A stretch of 64,000 nt of DNA. Origin: Cephaloticoccus sp. (GTDB lineage Bacteria > Verrucomicrobiota > Verrucomicrobiia > Opitutales > Opitutaceae). The notes beneath the pieces are model-generated. The model made no database searches, had not been told where the DNA came from, and was given only the letters and a program-made list of their open reading frames with translations. Numbering within the stretch: position 1 is the first letter of the stretch; each line of letters opens with the position of its first letter. The stretch covers positions 12,501-76,500 of the forward strand of contig JAIPJW010000002.1 of the NCBI GenBank assembly GCA_021734075.1, written 5' to 3'. The position numbers were made by a program, and so were the translations under genes. Shown in pieces: positions 52,210 through 61,634 of this stretch.

Positions 52210-52848
52210 ATGACCCGCTTGTCCCTATTCCTGTTGTGCCTCGGATTAACCCACTCCGGCAATGGTGCGACGACCGACCTGACTTTTGCCATCAACTCCG
52301 AGACCCGCCCCTTGCAGGACGCTGTAGCCTCGCTGATGCCCCTGGATTTCGCCCCCCCTCCCCCGACTCCCGCAGAGGTCGTGATTGCCCAGGAAAACAA
52401 GGAATACGATCCCTACGTTACTGTCATCCGGGTCGGCACCGAGGCCATGTTTCCCAATCGGGACAATGTGCAGCACCACCTATATTCCGTCTCCAAACCC
52501 AAGCGCTTCGAAAAACCACTTTATGCGAGCGGCACTTCCGAAAGCGTGGTCTTCGAAAAGACCGGGTTGGTCACTCTCGGTTGCAACATCCACGACTGGA
52601 TGGTGGCCTACGTGTTGGTCGTGCCCACCCCTTGGTTTGTGAAGACCGGCACTGATGGCGTTGCCCACCTGCGCGGCATGCCCCCCGGCCGCTATCAACT
52701 CGAAGTCTGGCACCCTCGACTTTCGAAATCCGAGTCCCGGGAGGTCACCCTCATGGCCGGTGAAAATACGCTGGAAGCAATCAGTTTGAAGTTAAAGCCC
52801 GACCGTCGGATCAGGCGCGCTCCAACCGGCGGCTCTGGTGGCTATTGA
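52210..52848 (+). CDS. Secreted cupredoxin-like protein with carboxypeptidase-regulatory-like C-terminus
   Basis: Signal peptide; NVQHHLYSVSK ... GLVTLGCNIHDWMVAYVLV (H, C, H, M candidate type-1 Cu ligands); DGVAHLRGMPPGRYQLEVWHP. Confidence 0.75.
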   Translation: MTRLSLFLLCLGLTHSGNGATTDLTFAINSETRPLQDAVASLMPLDFAPPPPTPAEVVIAQENKEYDPYVTVIRVGTEAMFPNRDNVQHHLYSVSKPKRFEKPLYASGTSESVVFEKTGLVTLGCNIHDWMVAYVLVVPTPWFVKTGTDGVAHLRGMPPGRYQLEVWHPRLSKSESREVTLMAGENTLEAISLKLKPDRRIRRAPTGGSGGY

Positions 52849-52851
52849 CCG

Positions 52852-54582
52852 ATGCTCCAACTGCCCCGCTTTCGCCGCTTTCGCACCCGCCTGCTGTTGA
52901 TCATCCTCGGCTTGCTCGTGGCCGCCCTGGGCTCCTCTTACGTGCTGGTCACCCGGGCCAACAAGGCCAACGCCATTGCGCATATCGAATCGAACCTGGC
53001 CGGAGCCGTGCGGGTGTTCTGGTTTTCGGTTCAACTTCGTCAGGAACGTCTGGCCCAAAGTGCCGCGGTGATGAGTGCCGACTGGCCGATCCGCACCCTT
53101 TATCTGCAGGACGAACTGGATCGGGCCACCTTGCGGTCCACCCTGACCAGTTATGCCGACCGTCTGCAGGTGCCCGTCGTGGCCACCTTCGACAATGACG
53201 GTGAGATGCTCGCCACCACCATGATTGGCCTGACCGACGAACATTGTGGCCCCTTCCGTTATTTGGTGCGGCGGGCCGATGAGGAAAGCACGGAATACGC
53301 CAGCGATTTTGCCTACCTCGGCGGCCAATTGCATGTGCTGGTCGTGGTGCCTTTGTTTGCACCCCGACCCAACGTGATCGGCTGGTTTGCGGTGGCCTTT
53401 CCTATCGACGACGAATTTGCCACCAACCTGCGGCGCTCGACCCAGGCCGAAGTGACCTTCGTCAGCGGTTTGGGTGACCATGATCGACGGGTGCTTGCTA
53501 CCAGTTTGCCCGCCGCTCTGGCCCGCACCGTGGCTGCACACAAACTCACCGATACCTCCCGTCACGAGGGGACCAGCATCATTTCCATGGACGGAGAACC
53601 TTATGTGACGTTGCTGGCTCCATTGGATCTGCTCGGTGACGATCCCGCCCGGATTGCGTTGCAGCGCTCCCTGACCGCCGAACTGGCACCGGCGCGTGAA
53701 TTGGAGAAGACGATTCTCTTGATTTCTGTCATCGCCCTCGTGATGGCCTCGGTCGTGGCCATCGGAGTCGCCCGGGGCGTCAGCCAGCCCGTGCAGGAAC
53801 TTGCCGCCCACACCGAGGTGATCGCCAGTGGCGATTACAAAACCCACCTGCACCCCAATCGCTCCGACGAATTCGGCCGCCTGGCGGAAAGTTTCAACCG
53901 GATGAGCGACGGCCTCGCCGAACGCGATCAGGTGCGGGACTTACTCGACAAAAATGTCTCGCCCGAAATCGCCGCCCAACTCATGCGGGACGGGGCCATT
54001 CTCGGCGGCGAGGAACGGGAAATCACCGTGTTGTTTGCCGACCTGCGGGGCTTCACCCCCCTGAGTGAAAAGCTGCCGCCGCGTGAACTCATCGATCTGC
54101 TCAACCGTTATCTCGAATGCATGAGCGCGGAAATTGAACGGCATGGCGGCGTGATCGACAAATTCATCGGCGACGCCATCATGGCAATCTTCGGCGCCCC
54201 GGTCGACCAGCCGGATGCTGCCGGCCAGGCTCTCCGGGCGGCCCTCGCCATGGAACAGGCCCTGATTGGCTTCAATGCGGAACTCCGCGCCGAAGGCCGC
54301 CCGGATCTGGCGATCGGGATTGGCATCAACACCGCTCAGGTGGTCGCAGGCAACATCGGGTCCAAACGCCGCCTCAATTACTCGGTGATCGGTGACGGGG
54401 TGAACGTGGCCGCCCGGCTGGAAACACAAACCCGCAATCCGGAATATCGCACGAATATCCTCGTGAGCGCCGCCACCCTCGCCGCCACTTCCAGCCAATT
54501 TCACACCCGGGCCCTGGGCACAATAAATGTCAAGGGGCGCAATGAGCCGGTGACCGTCTTTGCGCTCGACGGTCTGGCCTGA
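52852..54582 (+). CDS. Membrane adenylate/guanylate cyclase with Cache-like sensor and HAMP domain
   Basis: Two TM flanking extracytoplasmic domain; HAMP (GVSQPVQELAAHTEVIASGDY); class III cyclase ITVLFADLRGFTPLSE, DKFIGDAIMAIFG, YSVIGDGVNVAARLE. Confidence 0.9.
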   Translation: MLQLPRFRRFRTRLLLIILGLLVAALGSSYVLVTRANKANAIAHIESNLAGAVRVFWFSVQLRQERLAQSAAVMSADWPIRTLYLQDELDRATLRSTLTSYADRLQVPVVATFDNDGEMLATTMIGLTDEHCGPFRYLVRRADEESTEYASDFAYLGGQLHVLVVVPLFAPRPNVIGWFAVAFPIDDEFATNLRRSTQAEVTFVSGLGDHDRRVLATSLPAALARTVAAHKLTDTSRHEGTSIISMDGEPYVTLLAPLDLLGDDPARIALQRSLTAELAPARELEKTILLISVIALVMASVVAIGVARGVSQPVQELAAHTEVIASGDYKTHLHPNRSDEFGRLAESFNRMSDGLAERDQVRDLLDKNVSPEIAAQLMRDGAILGGEEREITVLFADLRGFTPLSEKLPPRELIDLLNRYLECMSAEIERHGGVIDKFIGDAIMAIFGAPVDQPDAAGQALRAALAMEQALIGFNAELRAEGRPDLAIGIGINTAQVVAGNIGSKRRLNYSVIGDGVNVAARLETQTRNPEYRTNILVSAATLAATSSQFHTRALGTINVKGRNEPVTVFALDGLA

Positions 54583-54640
54583 ATTATCGGGCTTAAGTCC
54601 GTGTCCCGGTTTGAATTTCTAGATCAAGCCGTCGTCAGAA

Positions 54641-54684
54641 CCGCCTGCGTGGCGGCGGCTTCCGACAGCGCCTTCGCCAGGCGG
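54641..54684. repeat. Extragenic palindromic element (REP-like candidate)
   Basis: CCGCCTG...CAGGCGG outer arms with inner CCGCC-tgcgt-GGCGG stem option. Confidence 0.4.
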
Positions 54685-54843
54685 GCCTGGACCTTTGTTT
54701 TCGCCAATCTAACCGAACTTATGGGCCCAATGCAGTCCAACTAACGGGTGGGAAACTTGGGTCTAACCGCGCTTGCATACGCAGGAGTTTTGCGATTAGC
54801 ATGAGCTGATAATTTTCGTCACTGTCAAGTCACCCCATCTTCC

Positions 54844-57800
54844 ATGAAGTTTGCCATGAAAACGATCACCCTTGGAGCAATCCTTCGCACTGCCACCTCA
54901 TTGTTTTCTCGGCTGTTGCTGGTTGCTCTGGTTTGTTCGGCTTTCGTTGTCACCGCCATTGCTACCGAAGTTGCCGATGTCACCTACACTTGGACCGGAT
55001 TGGGCACCAGTAATTACATCGGCTCGGAGGGAAATTGGCTGGATGATCAACCACCAGACTTGTCCGAGTTGCCTTACGATGAGGATATTTTGGGTATCTA
55101 CGTATTGTTCGGCGATGTCCGCCGCACCTACATCAATTACTACGAACTTTACGCCCATCAGCTGGAGTTCCGGGGCAATACCCAGGGATATTTTCTGAAC
55201 GGTGACTACGACACGACTCACATCGGCAGCGGGGGCATCATTTATAACCCCGTTGGCAACGTCTGGTCCGTGATCAGTGACGATGTCCAACTCCATGCGT
55301 CGCAGGTCTGGAATATCCAGGCCGGCACTCTGCGCATCGAGGGCCAGATCAGCGACACGATAGATTACAATGGGGAGGACCCTGTCTATGGAAATTTCCA
55401 GATTGAAAAGACCGGCCAGGGCAATCTGGAGCTGGATACCGGCTACTACTATTACGGATCCGAATGGGGTGGAGGACTCAAACTGACGGCCGGCACCGTC
55501 ACCGCTCGTGGCGCCGCCCGTTTTGATTCCGGCTATCGCGGCGACGAATATTATTATTACTATTGGGGCGACATTTCGTCCGCCCTCGGTGTGGGCCCCT
55601 TGATCTTCAATGGCGGCACGCTGCACACGGATCAAAGCTACTACGGCGAGTATTCTAATACCGACTTTCTCCGGTTGACCAACAATATCATCAGCAACGG
55701 TCTCGTCTCCATCAAAACCGACCAGGAACTCCACCTCGATCAAAACGGCGAGGAAGTGGACGAGTTCCGACTCGACGCCGACACGTTGCTGCGGACCAGT
55801 GGTGCGCCCGTCTTCATCGAGAAGGATATCACGGACAATGACGGTGGCTACAAACTCACCGTCGAGACGGACAACGCCATTGTTCTGTATGGCAGCAGCG
55901 GTTGGACTGGCGGCACCCAGATCAACAAGGGTGTTCTCATCTTCGGCGGCGAGGACAACACCCCCGGCGTCACCGGCGGGATCACTATTGGCGCGCTCGG
56001 CTATGCCGGCATCGGCGTCGACAACAATGTGGGCGGGTTTCTGGGCGAAATCGATCTGGCCAACTCACCCGGCACCATCGGTTTTGACAGCGACCCCGAC
56101 AGTCAATCGGGACCCGACACGTTCACGGACAATGTCGATCTGACCGGGGCCAACGCCAGCACGCGTCTCGGCTCCGCCACACAAGCCATCCTCGGCGACT
56201 ATGAAACTTTTACCGGCGGCGTGATCACGCCCCAAGGCAGCGACTACCGCTTTGGCGGCGGTGGCGGCTCACTTTATGTCGCCAGCCTGCTGAGCGATTC
56301 CGGCAGCCCGCGCAACGTCGTTGCCGAGTCGCCGATGGAGGCGCCCCTAACCGTTTGGCTGCTCAATCCCAGCAATAATTTTTCCGGCTCGGTGTCCGCA
56401 AACCAATCCGCCGTCGTTTTCGGTCCCGGGGTCGTGCCTGCCAACGTCAGTGCATTCAACCTCAGCAACAGTGGTTATGTGGGCACCGCCGAATCAGAAT
56501 TCACGGCCGCCGGCTGGCTGAGTTACTTCCCGACCAACACCCCGGGCATCATTGGTTTTGATATCTTCCCCACCGCCACGGAATCATGGGAAGTCACCAA
56601 CCTCTCCATGGCGGCCTTCTCCTCCGCCTACGTGGGAACCACGTCCATCCTGCGCGACGAGGCTGGCGAGTCGACCGGACCCGGCGTGATCCTTTCCGGC
56701 ACCATCGCCCCCAACTCCGACAACATCCATCGCTTTGCCGCCTACAAGGGCGGTGGGCTGGAGGTGGCCGGCACCTTGACGGGCAACAGCCTGCTGATCG
56801 GCACTCCGGACACAATCGCCACCTTCGGCGATCCCCGGCGGGAAGAGTATTCAATCGTCTTCCTCTCCGGCGACAACACCGGTGGTCTGACCGGCGGCAC
56901 CACCCTATACAGCGGCCAGCTGTTGCTCGGCCAGGGCGCGGGTGAACCCGGGACCGATCCCAGCTCCGCCCTCGGCACCGGCCCATTGACCGTGGCCGGG
57001 GTTAACTATACCTTTGGTGACGACGATGAGCCCCCGGCACCCCAACTCGCGACCGCAGATGACAGTGACATCATCATTCCCAATGCGATCGTTCTGAACG
57101 CCGAATTGGGCGTGGGGGGAAACCATGACTTCACCTTGGCGGGCAACATCAGTGGCAGTGGCGAACTTTATGTGGGTGAGGATTCCGATGGTTATTTCCA
57201 GCTCACTCTTGCCGGTGACAACACTTTCTCCGGTGGAGTTTACTTAAGTAATCAATCCAGTCTTGTGCTCGACAGCAACACCGCCACCGGAACCGGTCCG
57301 CTCGGCTTCGGCTACAGCTATGGCAGTTACGTGTATTTTAATACTAACGCACCGGTCGTCGGTGGACTCGCCAGCAAGGACGATGGCGACTACGCCTCTT
57401 TGTATACCCAGGCTGACGATACGGTGTTGACCATCAATCAGGCGACCGACGCCAGGTTCAGCGGCGAATTCCGTGACTACAGTGAGACGCAAAACCTGAG
57501 GATCGTTAAGACGGGGCTTGGCACCTTGCGATTGGAGTCGGGCGGTTTATACTACTACAACGGTTCTCCGGAAGCCTCCCTGCCAGGCACTCCTGGGGTA
57601 AGCCTGCAAATCAACCAAGGCACATTGGTCATTGGTAATGATTTCTATGTCGAGGACAGCACCCCCACCATTTGGGTGCACGGCGGCACGCTGGCACTGG
57701 CCGGCGGCAGCCATGTGAGCAACCCTGTGGTCGTGGACAACGGGGGACGGCTCGGCGGCGGCGGAGTGTTTGCGTCGTCCGTCTCCATCGGCAACGGGGC

Positions 57801-58338
57801 CGTCCTGTCACCCGGCCTGCAAGCCAATGGCGGCGCGACCGGCGCCATGCAGTTCTACCACCTCGAACTCGATGCCGGCGGCATCTACGAATTCAACGTG
57901 CAGGACCCGGACCCGGAAAACTATATCGGGCGTGACATCATCAAGGTCTACAACCCCAACTCCGGCGACCAGACCCTCGTCATCAATGCCGACAGCGAGC
58001 ACCCCTTCATCATCAAGGTTGTCTCACTCGGCTCTGACGGACTGGCCGGCCTGCTCGAAGGCATTGATCAGAGCCATGGGCTCTACTCCTGGACCCTGAT
58101 CAATTTCGATGTCCTGAGCATCTCGGGCGACCGGGACTTCGATCCCGCTTTCTTTACCCTGGACCTCACCGGCTTTGCTTCCGACGCCCCGCTGGGCGGT
58201 GATTTCAGCCTGTTCCTGGAGAGTAACAACCTCATGCTCGGATTCACCCCCGTGCCCGAACCCTCAACTTACGTTTTAATGGCACTTGGCCTTGGATTTG
58301 TGGTCTGGACTGTGCGACGCCGACGTCACATCACATAA
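54844..58338 (+). CDS. Autotransporter-associated beta-strand-repeat protein with PEP-CTERM sorting signal
   Basis: Signal peptide; repeated LTGGTTLYSGQLLLG / FSGGVYLSNQSSLVL-type beta-strand repeats; C-terminal PVPEPSTYVLMALGLGFVVWTVRRRRHIT. Confidence 0.9.
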   Translation: MKFAMKTITLGAILRTATSLFSRLLLVALVCSAFVVTAIATEVADVTYTWTGLGTSNYIGSEGNWLDDQPPDLSELPYDEDILGIYVLFGDVRRTYINYYELYAHQLEFRGNTQGYFLNGDYDTTHIGSGGIIYNPVGNVWSVISDDVQLHASQVWNIQAGTLRIEGQISDTIDYNGEDPVYGNFQIEKTGQGNLELDTGYYYYGSEWGGGLKLTAGTVTARGAARFDSGYRGDEYYYYYWGDISSALGVGPLIFNGGTLHTDQSYYGEYSNTDFLRLTNNIISNGLVSIKTDQELHLDQNGEEVDEFRLDADTLLRTSGAPVFIEKDITDNDGGYKLTVETDNAIVLYGSSGWTGGTQINKGVLIFGGEDNTPGVTGGITIGALGYAGIGVDNNVGGFLGEIDLANSPGTIGFDSDPDSQSGPDTFTDNVDLTGANASTRLGSATQAILGDYETFTGGVITPQGSDYRFGGGGGSLYVASLLSDSGSPRNVVAESPMEAPLTVWLLNPSNNFSGSVSANQSAVVFGPGVVPANVSAFNLSNSGYVGTAESEFTAAGWLSYFPTNTPGIIGFDIFPTATESWEVTNLSMAAFSSAYVGTTSILRDEAGESTGPGVILSGTIAPNSDNIHRFAAYKGGGLEVAGTLTGNSLLIGTPDTIATFGDPRREEYSIVFLSGDNTGGLTGGTTLYSGQLLLGQGAGEPGTDPSSALGTGPLTVAGVNYTFGDDDEPPAPQLATADDSDIIIPNAIVLNAELGVGGNHDFTLAGNISGSGELYVGEDSDGYFQLTLAGDNTFSGGVYLSNQSSLVLDSNTATGTGPLGFGYSYGSYVYFNTNAPVVGGLASKDDGDYASLYTQADDTVLTINQATDARFSGEFRDYSETQNLRIVKTGLGTLRLESGGLYYYNGSPEASLPGTPGVSLQINQGTLVIGNDFYVEDSTPTIWVHGGTLALAGGSHVSNPVVVDNGGRLGGGGVFASSVSIGNGAVLSPGLQANGGATGAMQFYHLELDAGGIYEFNVQDPDPENYIGRDIIKVYNPNSGDQTLVINADSEHPFIIKVVSLGSDGLAGLLEGIDQSHGLYSWTLINFDVLSISGDRDFDPAFFTLDLTGFASDAPLGGDFSLFLESNNLMLGFTPVPEPSTYVLMALGLGFVVWTVRRRRHIT

Positions 58339-58359
58339 ACCCACGTAATACGTTTACCT

Positions 58360-58584
58360 ATGAAAAAACTGATCCTCATCACCTCCGCACTCTTGTTGAC
58401 CACCTTCACCTATGCCGGTGAAGGTGACGCCGCAAAAAGCTGCGCCATGGAAAAGAAATGCTGCTGTTGCAAAGCCTGCGAGAGCGACAAGCCCCAAGGC
58501 AAGTGCTGCTGCGCAGAAAAGACCAAGTCCGAGTGCAAAGCTCCCGAGGCTCCCGCCGCTCCGGCAACCACCGAGGGCAAATAA
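58360..58584 (+). CDS. Secreted cysteine-rich miniprotein
   Basis: Signal peptide MKKLILITSALLLTTFTYAG; KSCAMEKKCCCCKACESDKPQGKCCCAEKTKSEC. Confidence 0.75.
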   Translation: MKKLILITSALLLTTFTYAGEGDAAKSCAMEKKCCCCKACESDKPQGKCCCAEKTKSECKAPEAPAAPATTEGK

Positions 58585-58608
58585 CCCAATCGGGACCAGG
58601 ACAACCCG

Positions 58609-58638
58609 AACCCGCTGCGCTTCCGCGGCGGGTTTTTT
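58609..58638 (+). terminator. Intrinsic terminator
   Basis: AACCCGCtgCG-cttc-CGcgGCGGGTTTTTT. Confidence 0.8.
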
Positions 58639-60829
58639 ATTGGACCAATGCCGAGGCCTTGGTGATCAGACCGAGAAACTCATTGCGATACCCGCCCGCA
58701 TCATTCCCCACACCCGCCCGTGCCCATGTTTCGACCGCCGACCAACTGAGCTCATCCACAGTTTTGGAGTCCCGCAGCAGCATCCCGAAACCTGCCACAG
58801 CCGCAGTGAATTTGAAGTCCGCACTCGCCGCGGCAAACCCTGCCCCCCGATCCAGCAACGGATATTCCAACAACTGGCTCTCCGTGTCCTCGGGAGCTTT
58901 GTAGCGAATCTTCAAGATGAGCAATTCACGGCTGCCGGTATCCCGGGTGGAAACGAGCTGGTATTTCAAGTCATCCACTGAACCGCCTCGGGCCGTGAAT
59001 TCGATCCCCACGGGCACGATCTCATACAAGGCCGTCACCGTGTGTCCGGCGCCAATCTCACCGGCATCCACCTTGTCGTTGTTGAAATCCTCCTTCCTGA
59101 GCATCCGGTTTTCGTAGCCAATCAAGCGGTAGCTAGCGACTTGGGCGGGATTGAATTCAACCTGGAGTTTCACGTCTTTCGCAATGGTCACCAGCGTGCC
59201 GTTGACCTGCTCAACCAACATTTTCTCTGCCTCCCGCCGCGAATCAATGTAGCCATAATTGCCGTTCCCCTGATCTGCCAGTCGCTCGAGTTTTGCATCC
59301 TGATAGTTGCCCATGCCGAACCCGAGCACGGAGAGAAACACGCCGGACTGGGCCTTTTCCTCGATCAGCCGGGTGAGCCCGCCTTCGTCACTTAGCCCGA
59401 CATTGAAATCGCCGTCCGTGCAGAGAATCACACGGTTGAGACCGCCGGTGATGAAATTGGCCCTGGCAATATCGTAGGCCAGTTGGATGCCCATCGCCCC
59501 GTTGGTCGAACCGGCGGGGGACAACGCGTCCACGGCCTGCAGAATATCAGTCGCATGACGAGCCGGAGTCGATGGCAGTGCCAGACCAGAGGCCCCGGCG
59601 TAGGTGACAATCGCCACCCGATCCTCCGGTTGCAAGCGCTCCACCAACAGGCGCAGGGTCTGCTTCACCAGCGGCAGTTTATTCGGCGCGCGCATCGAAC
59701 CGGACACATCGATGAGGAAGACCAAATTGGCGGCCGGACGGTCCCCGTGGGAGACTTCACGCCCTTTCAAGCCGATTCGCACCAGTCGGTGTTCCGGAGC
59801 CCAAGGGGCACTGGCCACCTCCATACTTGCTGCGAACGGCACCTCGCCCGTTGGCGGGGCATAGTTATAGGGAAAGTAGTTGATCAATTCCTCAATGCGC
59901 ACCGCATCCACCGGCGGGCGTTGCCCGTTGTTCAGGAAACGGCGCACGTTGGCATAACTGGCCGTGTCCACATCCACTGAGAAGGTCGACAAGGGGTGAT
60001 CCGCGACCCGGGTGAATTCGTTGTCCGCCCGATGGCTGTAGCTTTCCGTGTTCAAGTCCGGGGCGCTTGGAGGCATCAGCTGTTGCCGTTCACTGATATT
60101 GCGTGCGGCCATCGCATGGACCGTTTGCTGCTGCGCGATTTGTGTGCTCGCCATGGCCTTTGCCGCCATTTGTCGGTGCGCGGCCGCAGCGACGGAATTC
60201 TTGCGTTGCGTCTGATCTGTGACCGCAGGTCCCGCCATGCCGAGGGTGGTGCCAGCAACTTCCATCGCCATTTTCGTCTCCGTGCTCGGGTTGGCAATCA
60301 GGTAACCGAAATCCTGGTCCTTGGCCACCATCCGTGGTGCCAGAGCCTGCAACTCGGCTTCGCGTTTCCGGTGCGTTTCCCGCAAACTGGGTGCGGGTTC
60401 CTCTGCAGCCCCCCCACTTTCGTCGTCTACTTCATTGGTCGCCACCGGCATTGCCACCGGCAGGGTCAGTTCCTGGTAGTGCTTCTGTGCTGTCACTGGC
60501 GTGCGTTCCCGCGGTTCGTGGATGACCACCAGCACCGCAAAACACGCCGCCGCCAACGTGCCGACCACGTAGTAGAATTTCGGGAAACTCAGCAGTGTTC
60601 CCTTGGATGCCCGATAGCGATCCTTCAGCGGTTCCACTTTCGGCAGCGGCTCGGCGCCCAGCACCGCTTCCAGCTGGTCCGCCGTTTCCTGAATACTGGT
60701 CACGATGGCCTGCGCCTCCGGGTCGGCCCGCAGTTGCTCGGCGAAGGCGGCGCGTTCGATTGCATCCATCTCGCCCAGGGCATAGGTGGTGAGACGGGTA
60801 TCTTCGGGGGAAATTTTTGGTGTGTTCAT
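58637..60829 (-). CDS. VWA-domain protein with N-terminal anti-sigma-like region and TM
   Basis: LTTYALGEMDAIERAAFAEQLRADPEAQAIVTSI anti-sigma-like; TM FYYVVGTLAAACFAVLVVI; MIDAS FLIDVSGSM; likely start MNTPKISPED (ORF to 60904). Confidence 0.85.
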   Translation of the reverse strand: MNTPKISPEDTRLTTYALGEMDAIERAAFAEQLRADPEAQAIVTSIQETADQLEAVLGAEPLPKVEPLKDRYRASKGTLLSFPKFYYVVGTLAAACFAVLVVIHEPRERTPVTAQKHYQELTLPVAMPVATNEVDDESGGAAEEPAPSLRETHRKREAELQALAPRMVAKDQDFGYLIANPSTETKMAMEVAGTTLGMAGPAVTDQTQRKNSVAAAAHRQMAAKAMASTQIAQQQTVHAMAARNISERQQLMPPSAPDLNTESYSHRADNEFTRVADHPLSTFSVDVDTASYANVRRFLNNGQRPPVDAVRIEELINYFPYNYAPPTGEVPFAASMEVASAPWAPEHRLVRIGLKGREVSHGDRPAANLVFLIDVSGSMRAPNKLPLVKQTLRLLVERLQPEDRVAIVTYAGASGLALPSTPARHATDILQAVDALSPAGSTNGAMGIQLAYDIARANFITGGLNRVILCTDGDFNVGLSDEGGLTRLIEEKAQSGVFLSVLGFGMGNYQDAKLERLADQGNGNYGYIDSRREAEKMLVEQVNGTLVTIAKDVKLQVEFNPAQVASYRLIGYENRMLRKEDFNNDKVDAGEIGAGHTVTALYEIVPVGIEFTARGGSVDDLKYQLVSTRDTGSRELLILKIRYKAPEDTESQLLEYPLLDRGAGFAAASADFKFTAAVAGFGMLLRDSKTVDELSWSAVETWARAGVGNDAGGYRNEFLGLITKASALVQ

Positions 60830-60836
60830 GTCTGCC

Positions 60837-61376
60837 TTAGGGCCGCAACGCGGCAAATTCCGTGCGCAAACGTGCGACGGCGGTGTGAATGAGAAAACCC
60901 ACATTGCTCACGGAGAGGGAGGTGATGCGGCTGATCTCCTTGTAGCTGAATCCATTTTGAAATTTCAGGCGGATGACTTCCTGTTGGTTGGGTGGCAGGT
61001 GTTCGATCATCTGCAAAATGGCGCTCTGGGTCTCATCACGTTCGAGTTCCCTGCCCGGCCGGGGATCTGCCGCGGTCACCCGCTCCACTTCGCCCTCCTC
61101 AAACCGTTTCATGCGCCCCTCCTTGCGCAGGACATCCAGCGCCCGGTGCCGGCATACGGTAAACAACCATTCGACCACGTGTCCTTCCAAGGTGCCATCC
61201 GGCTGGGCCATGAGTTTGACAAAAGTGTCCTGCACCACATCGCGGGCCCGGTCGGGGTCGGACAGCAATCTGGCGGCATAGCGGGTGAGCGGAGCCTGAT
61301 GTTCCGCAAAGGTGCGTTCCAGGAAGGCGGTGTTCTCATGTGTCTTTTCCCCTGGTTGCATTGTTTCGGTGGCCAT
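60837..61376 (-). CDS. ECF RNA polymerase sigma factor
   Basis: DRARDVVQDTFVKLMAQP; EHLPPNQQEVIRLKFQNGFSYKEISRITSLSVSNVGFLIHTAVARLR. Confidence 0.92.
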   Translation of the reverse strand: MATETMQPGEKTHENTAFLERTFAEHQAPLTRYAARLLSDPDRARDVVQDTFVKLMAQPDGTLEGHVVEWLFTVCRHRALDVLRKEGRMKRFEEGEVERVTAADPRPGRELERDETQSAILQMIEHLPPNQQEVIRLKFQNGFSYKEISRITSLSVSNVGFLIHTAVARLRTEFAALRP

Positions 61377-61557
61377 GGGCTTCAGGAGTGGAGACGCGGG
61401 ACAATTCCCTTTATTAGAAAATATTTCCCGCCACCATTGCGGGAAGCAAACTCAACCGAATCGAATCAATATTGCGAAAAACTCAAAATCCCGGCTTGCC
61501 TCGATTGCGACCGCACCTTTTTCTGCGTCCGACCTTTTCACACCAACCCCGCCTTCC

Positions 61558-61623
61558 ATGATGTCCCACCTTTACGCCAACACTGTTATTCTCGGCGTGC
61601 GCGTGGGCTGCTTGACCAACTGA
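61558..61623 (+). CDS. Candidate leader peptide (21 aa) of attenuator
   Basis: ATGATGTCC...AACTGA = MMSHLYANTVILGVRVGCLTN; ends 11 nt before pre-emptor hairpin. Confidence 0.4.
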   Translation: MMSHLYANTVILGVRVGCLTN

Positions 61624-61634
61624 GTCGAGCCTTC

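Noticed and set aside
52792-53853. 353-aa minus-strand ORF opposite the cyclase
   Set aside because: Shadow ORF; Gly/His/Gln-rich low-complexity translation.
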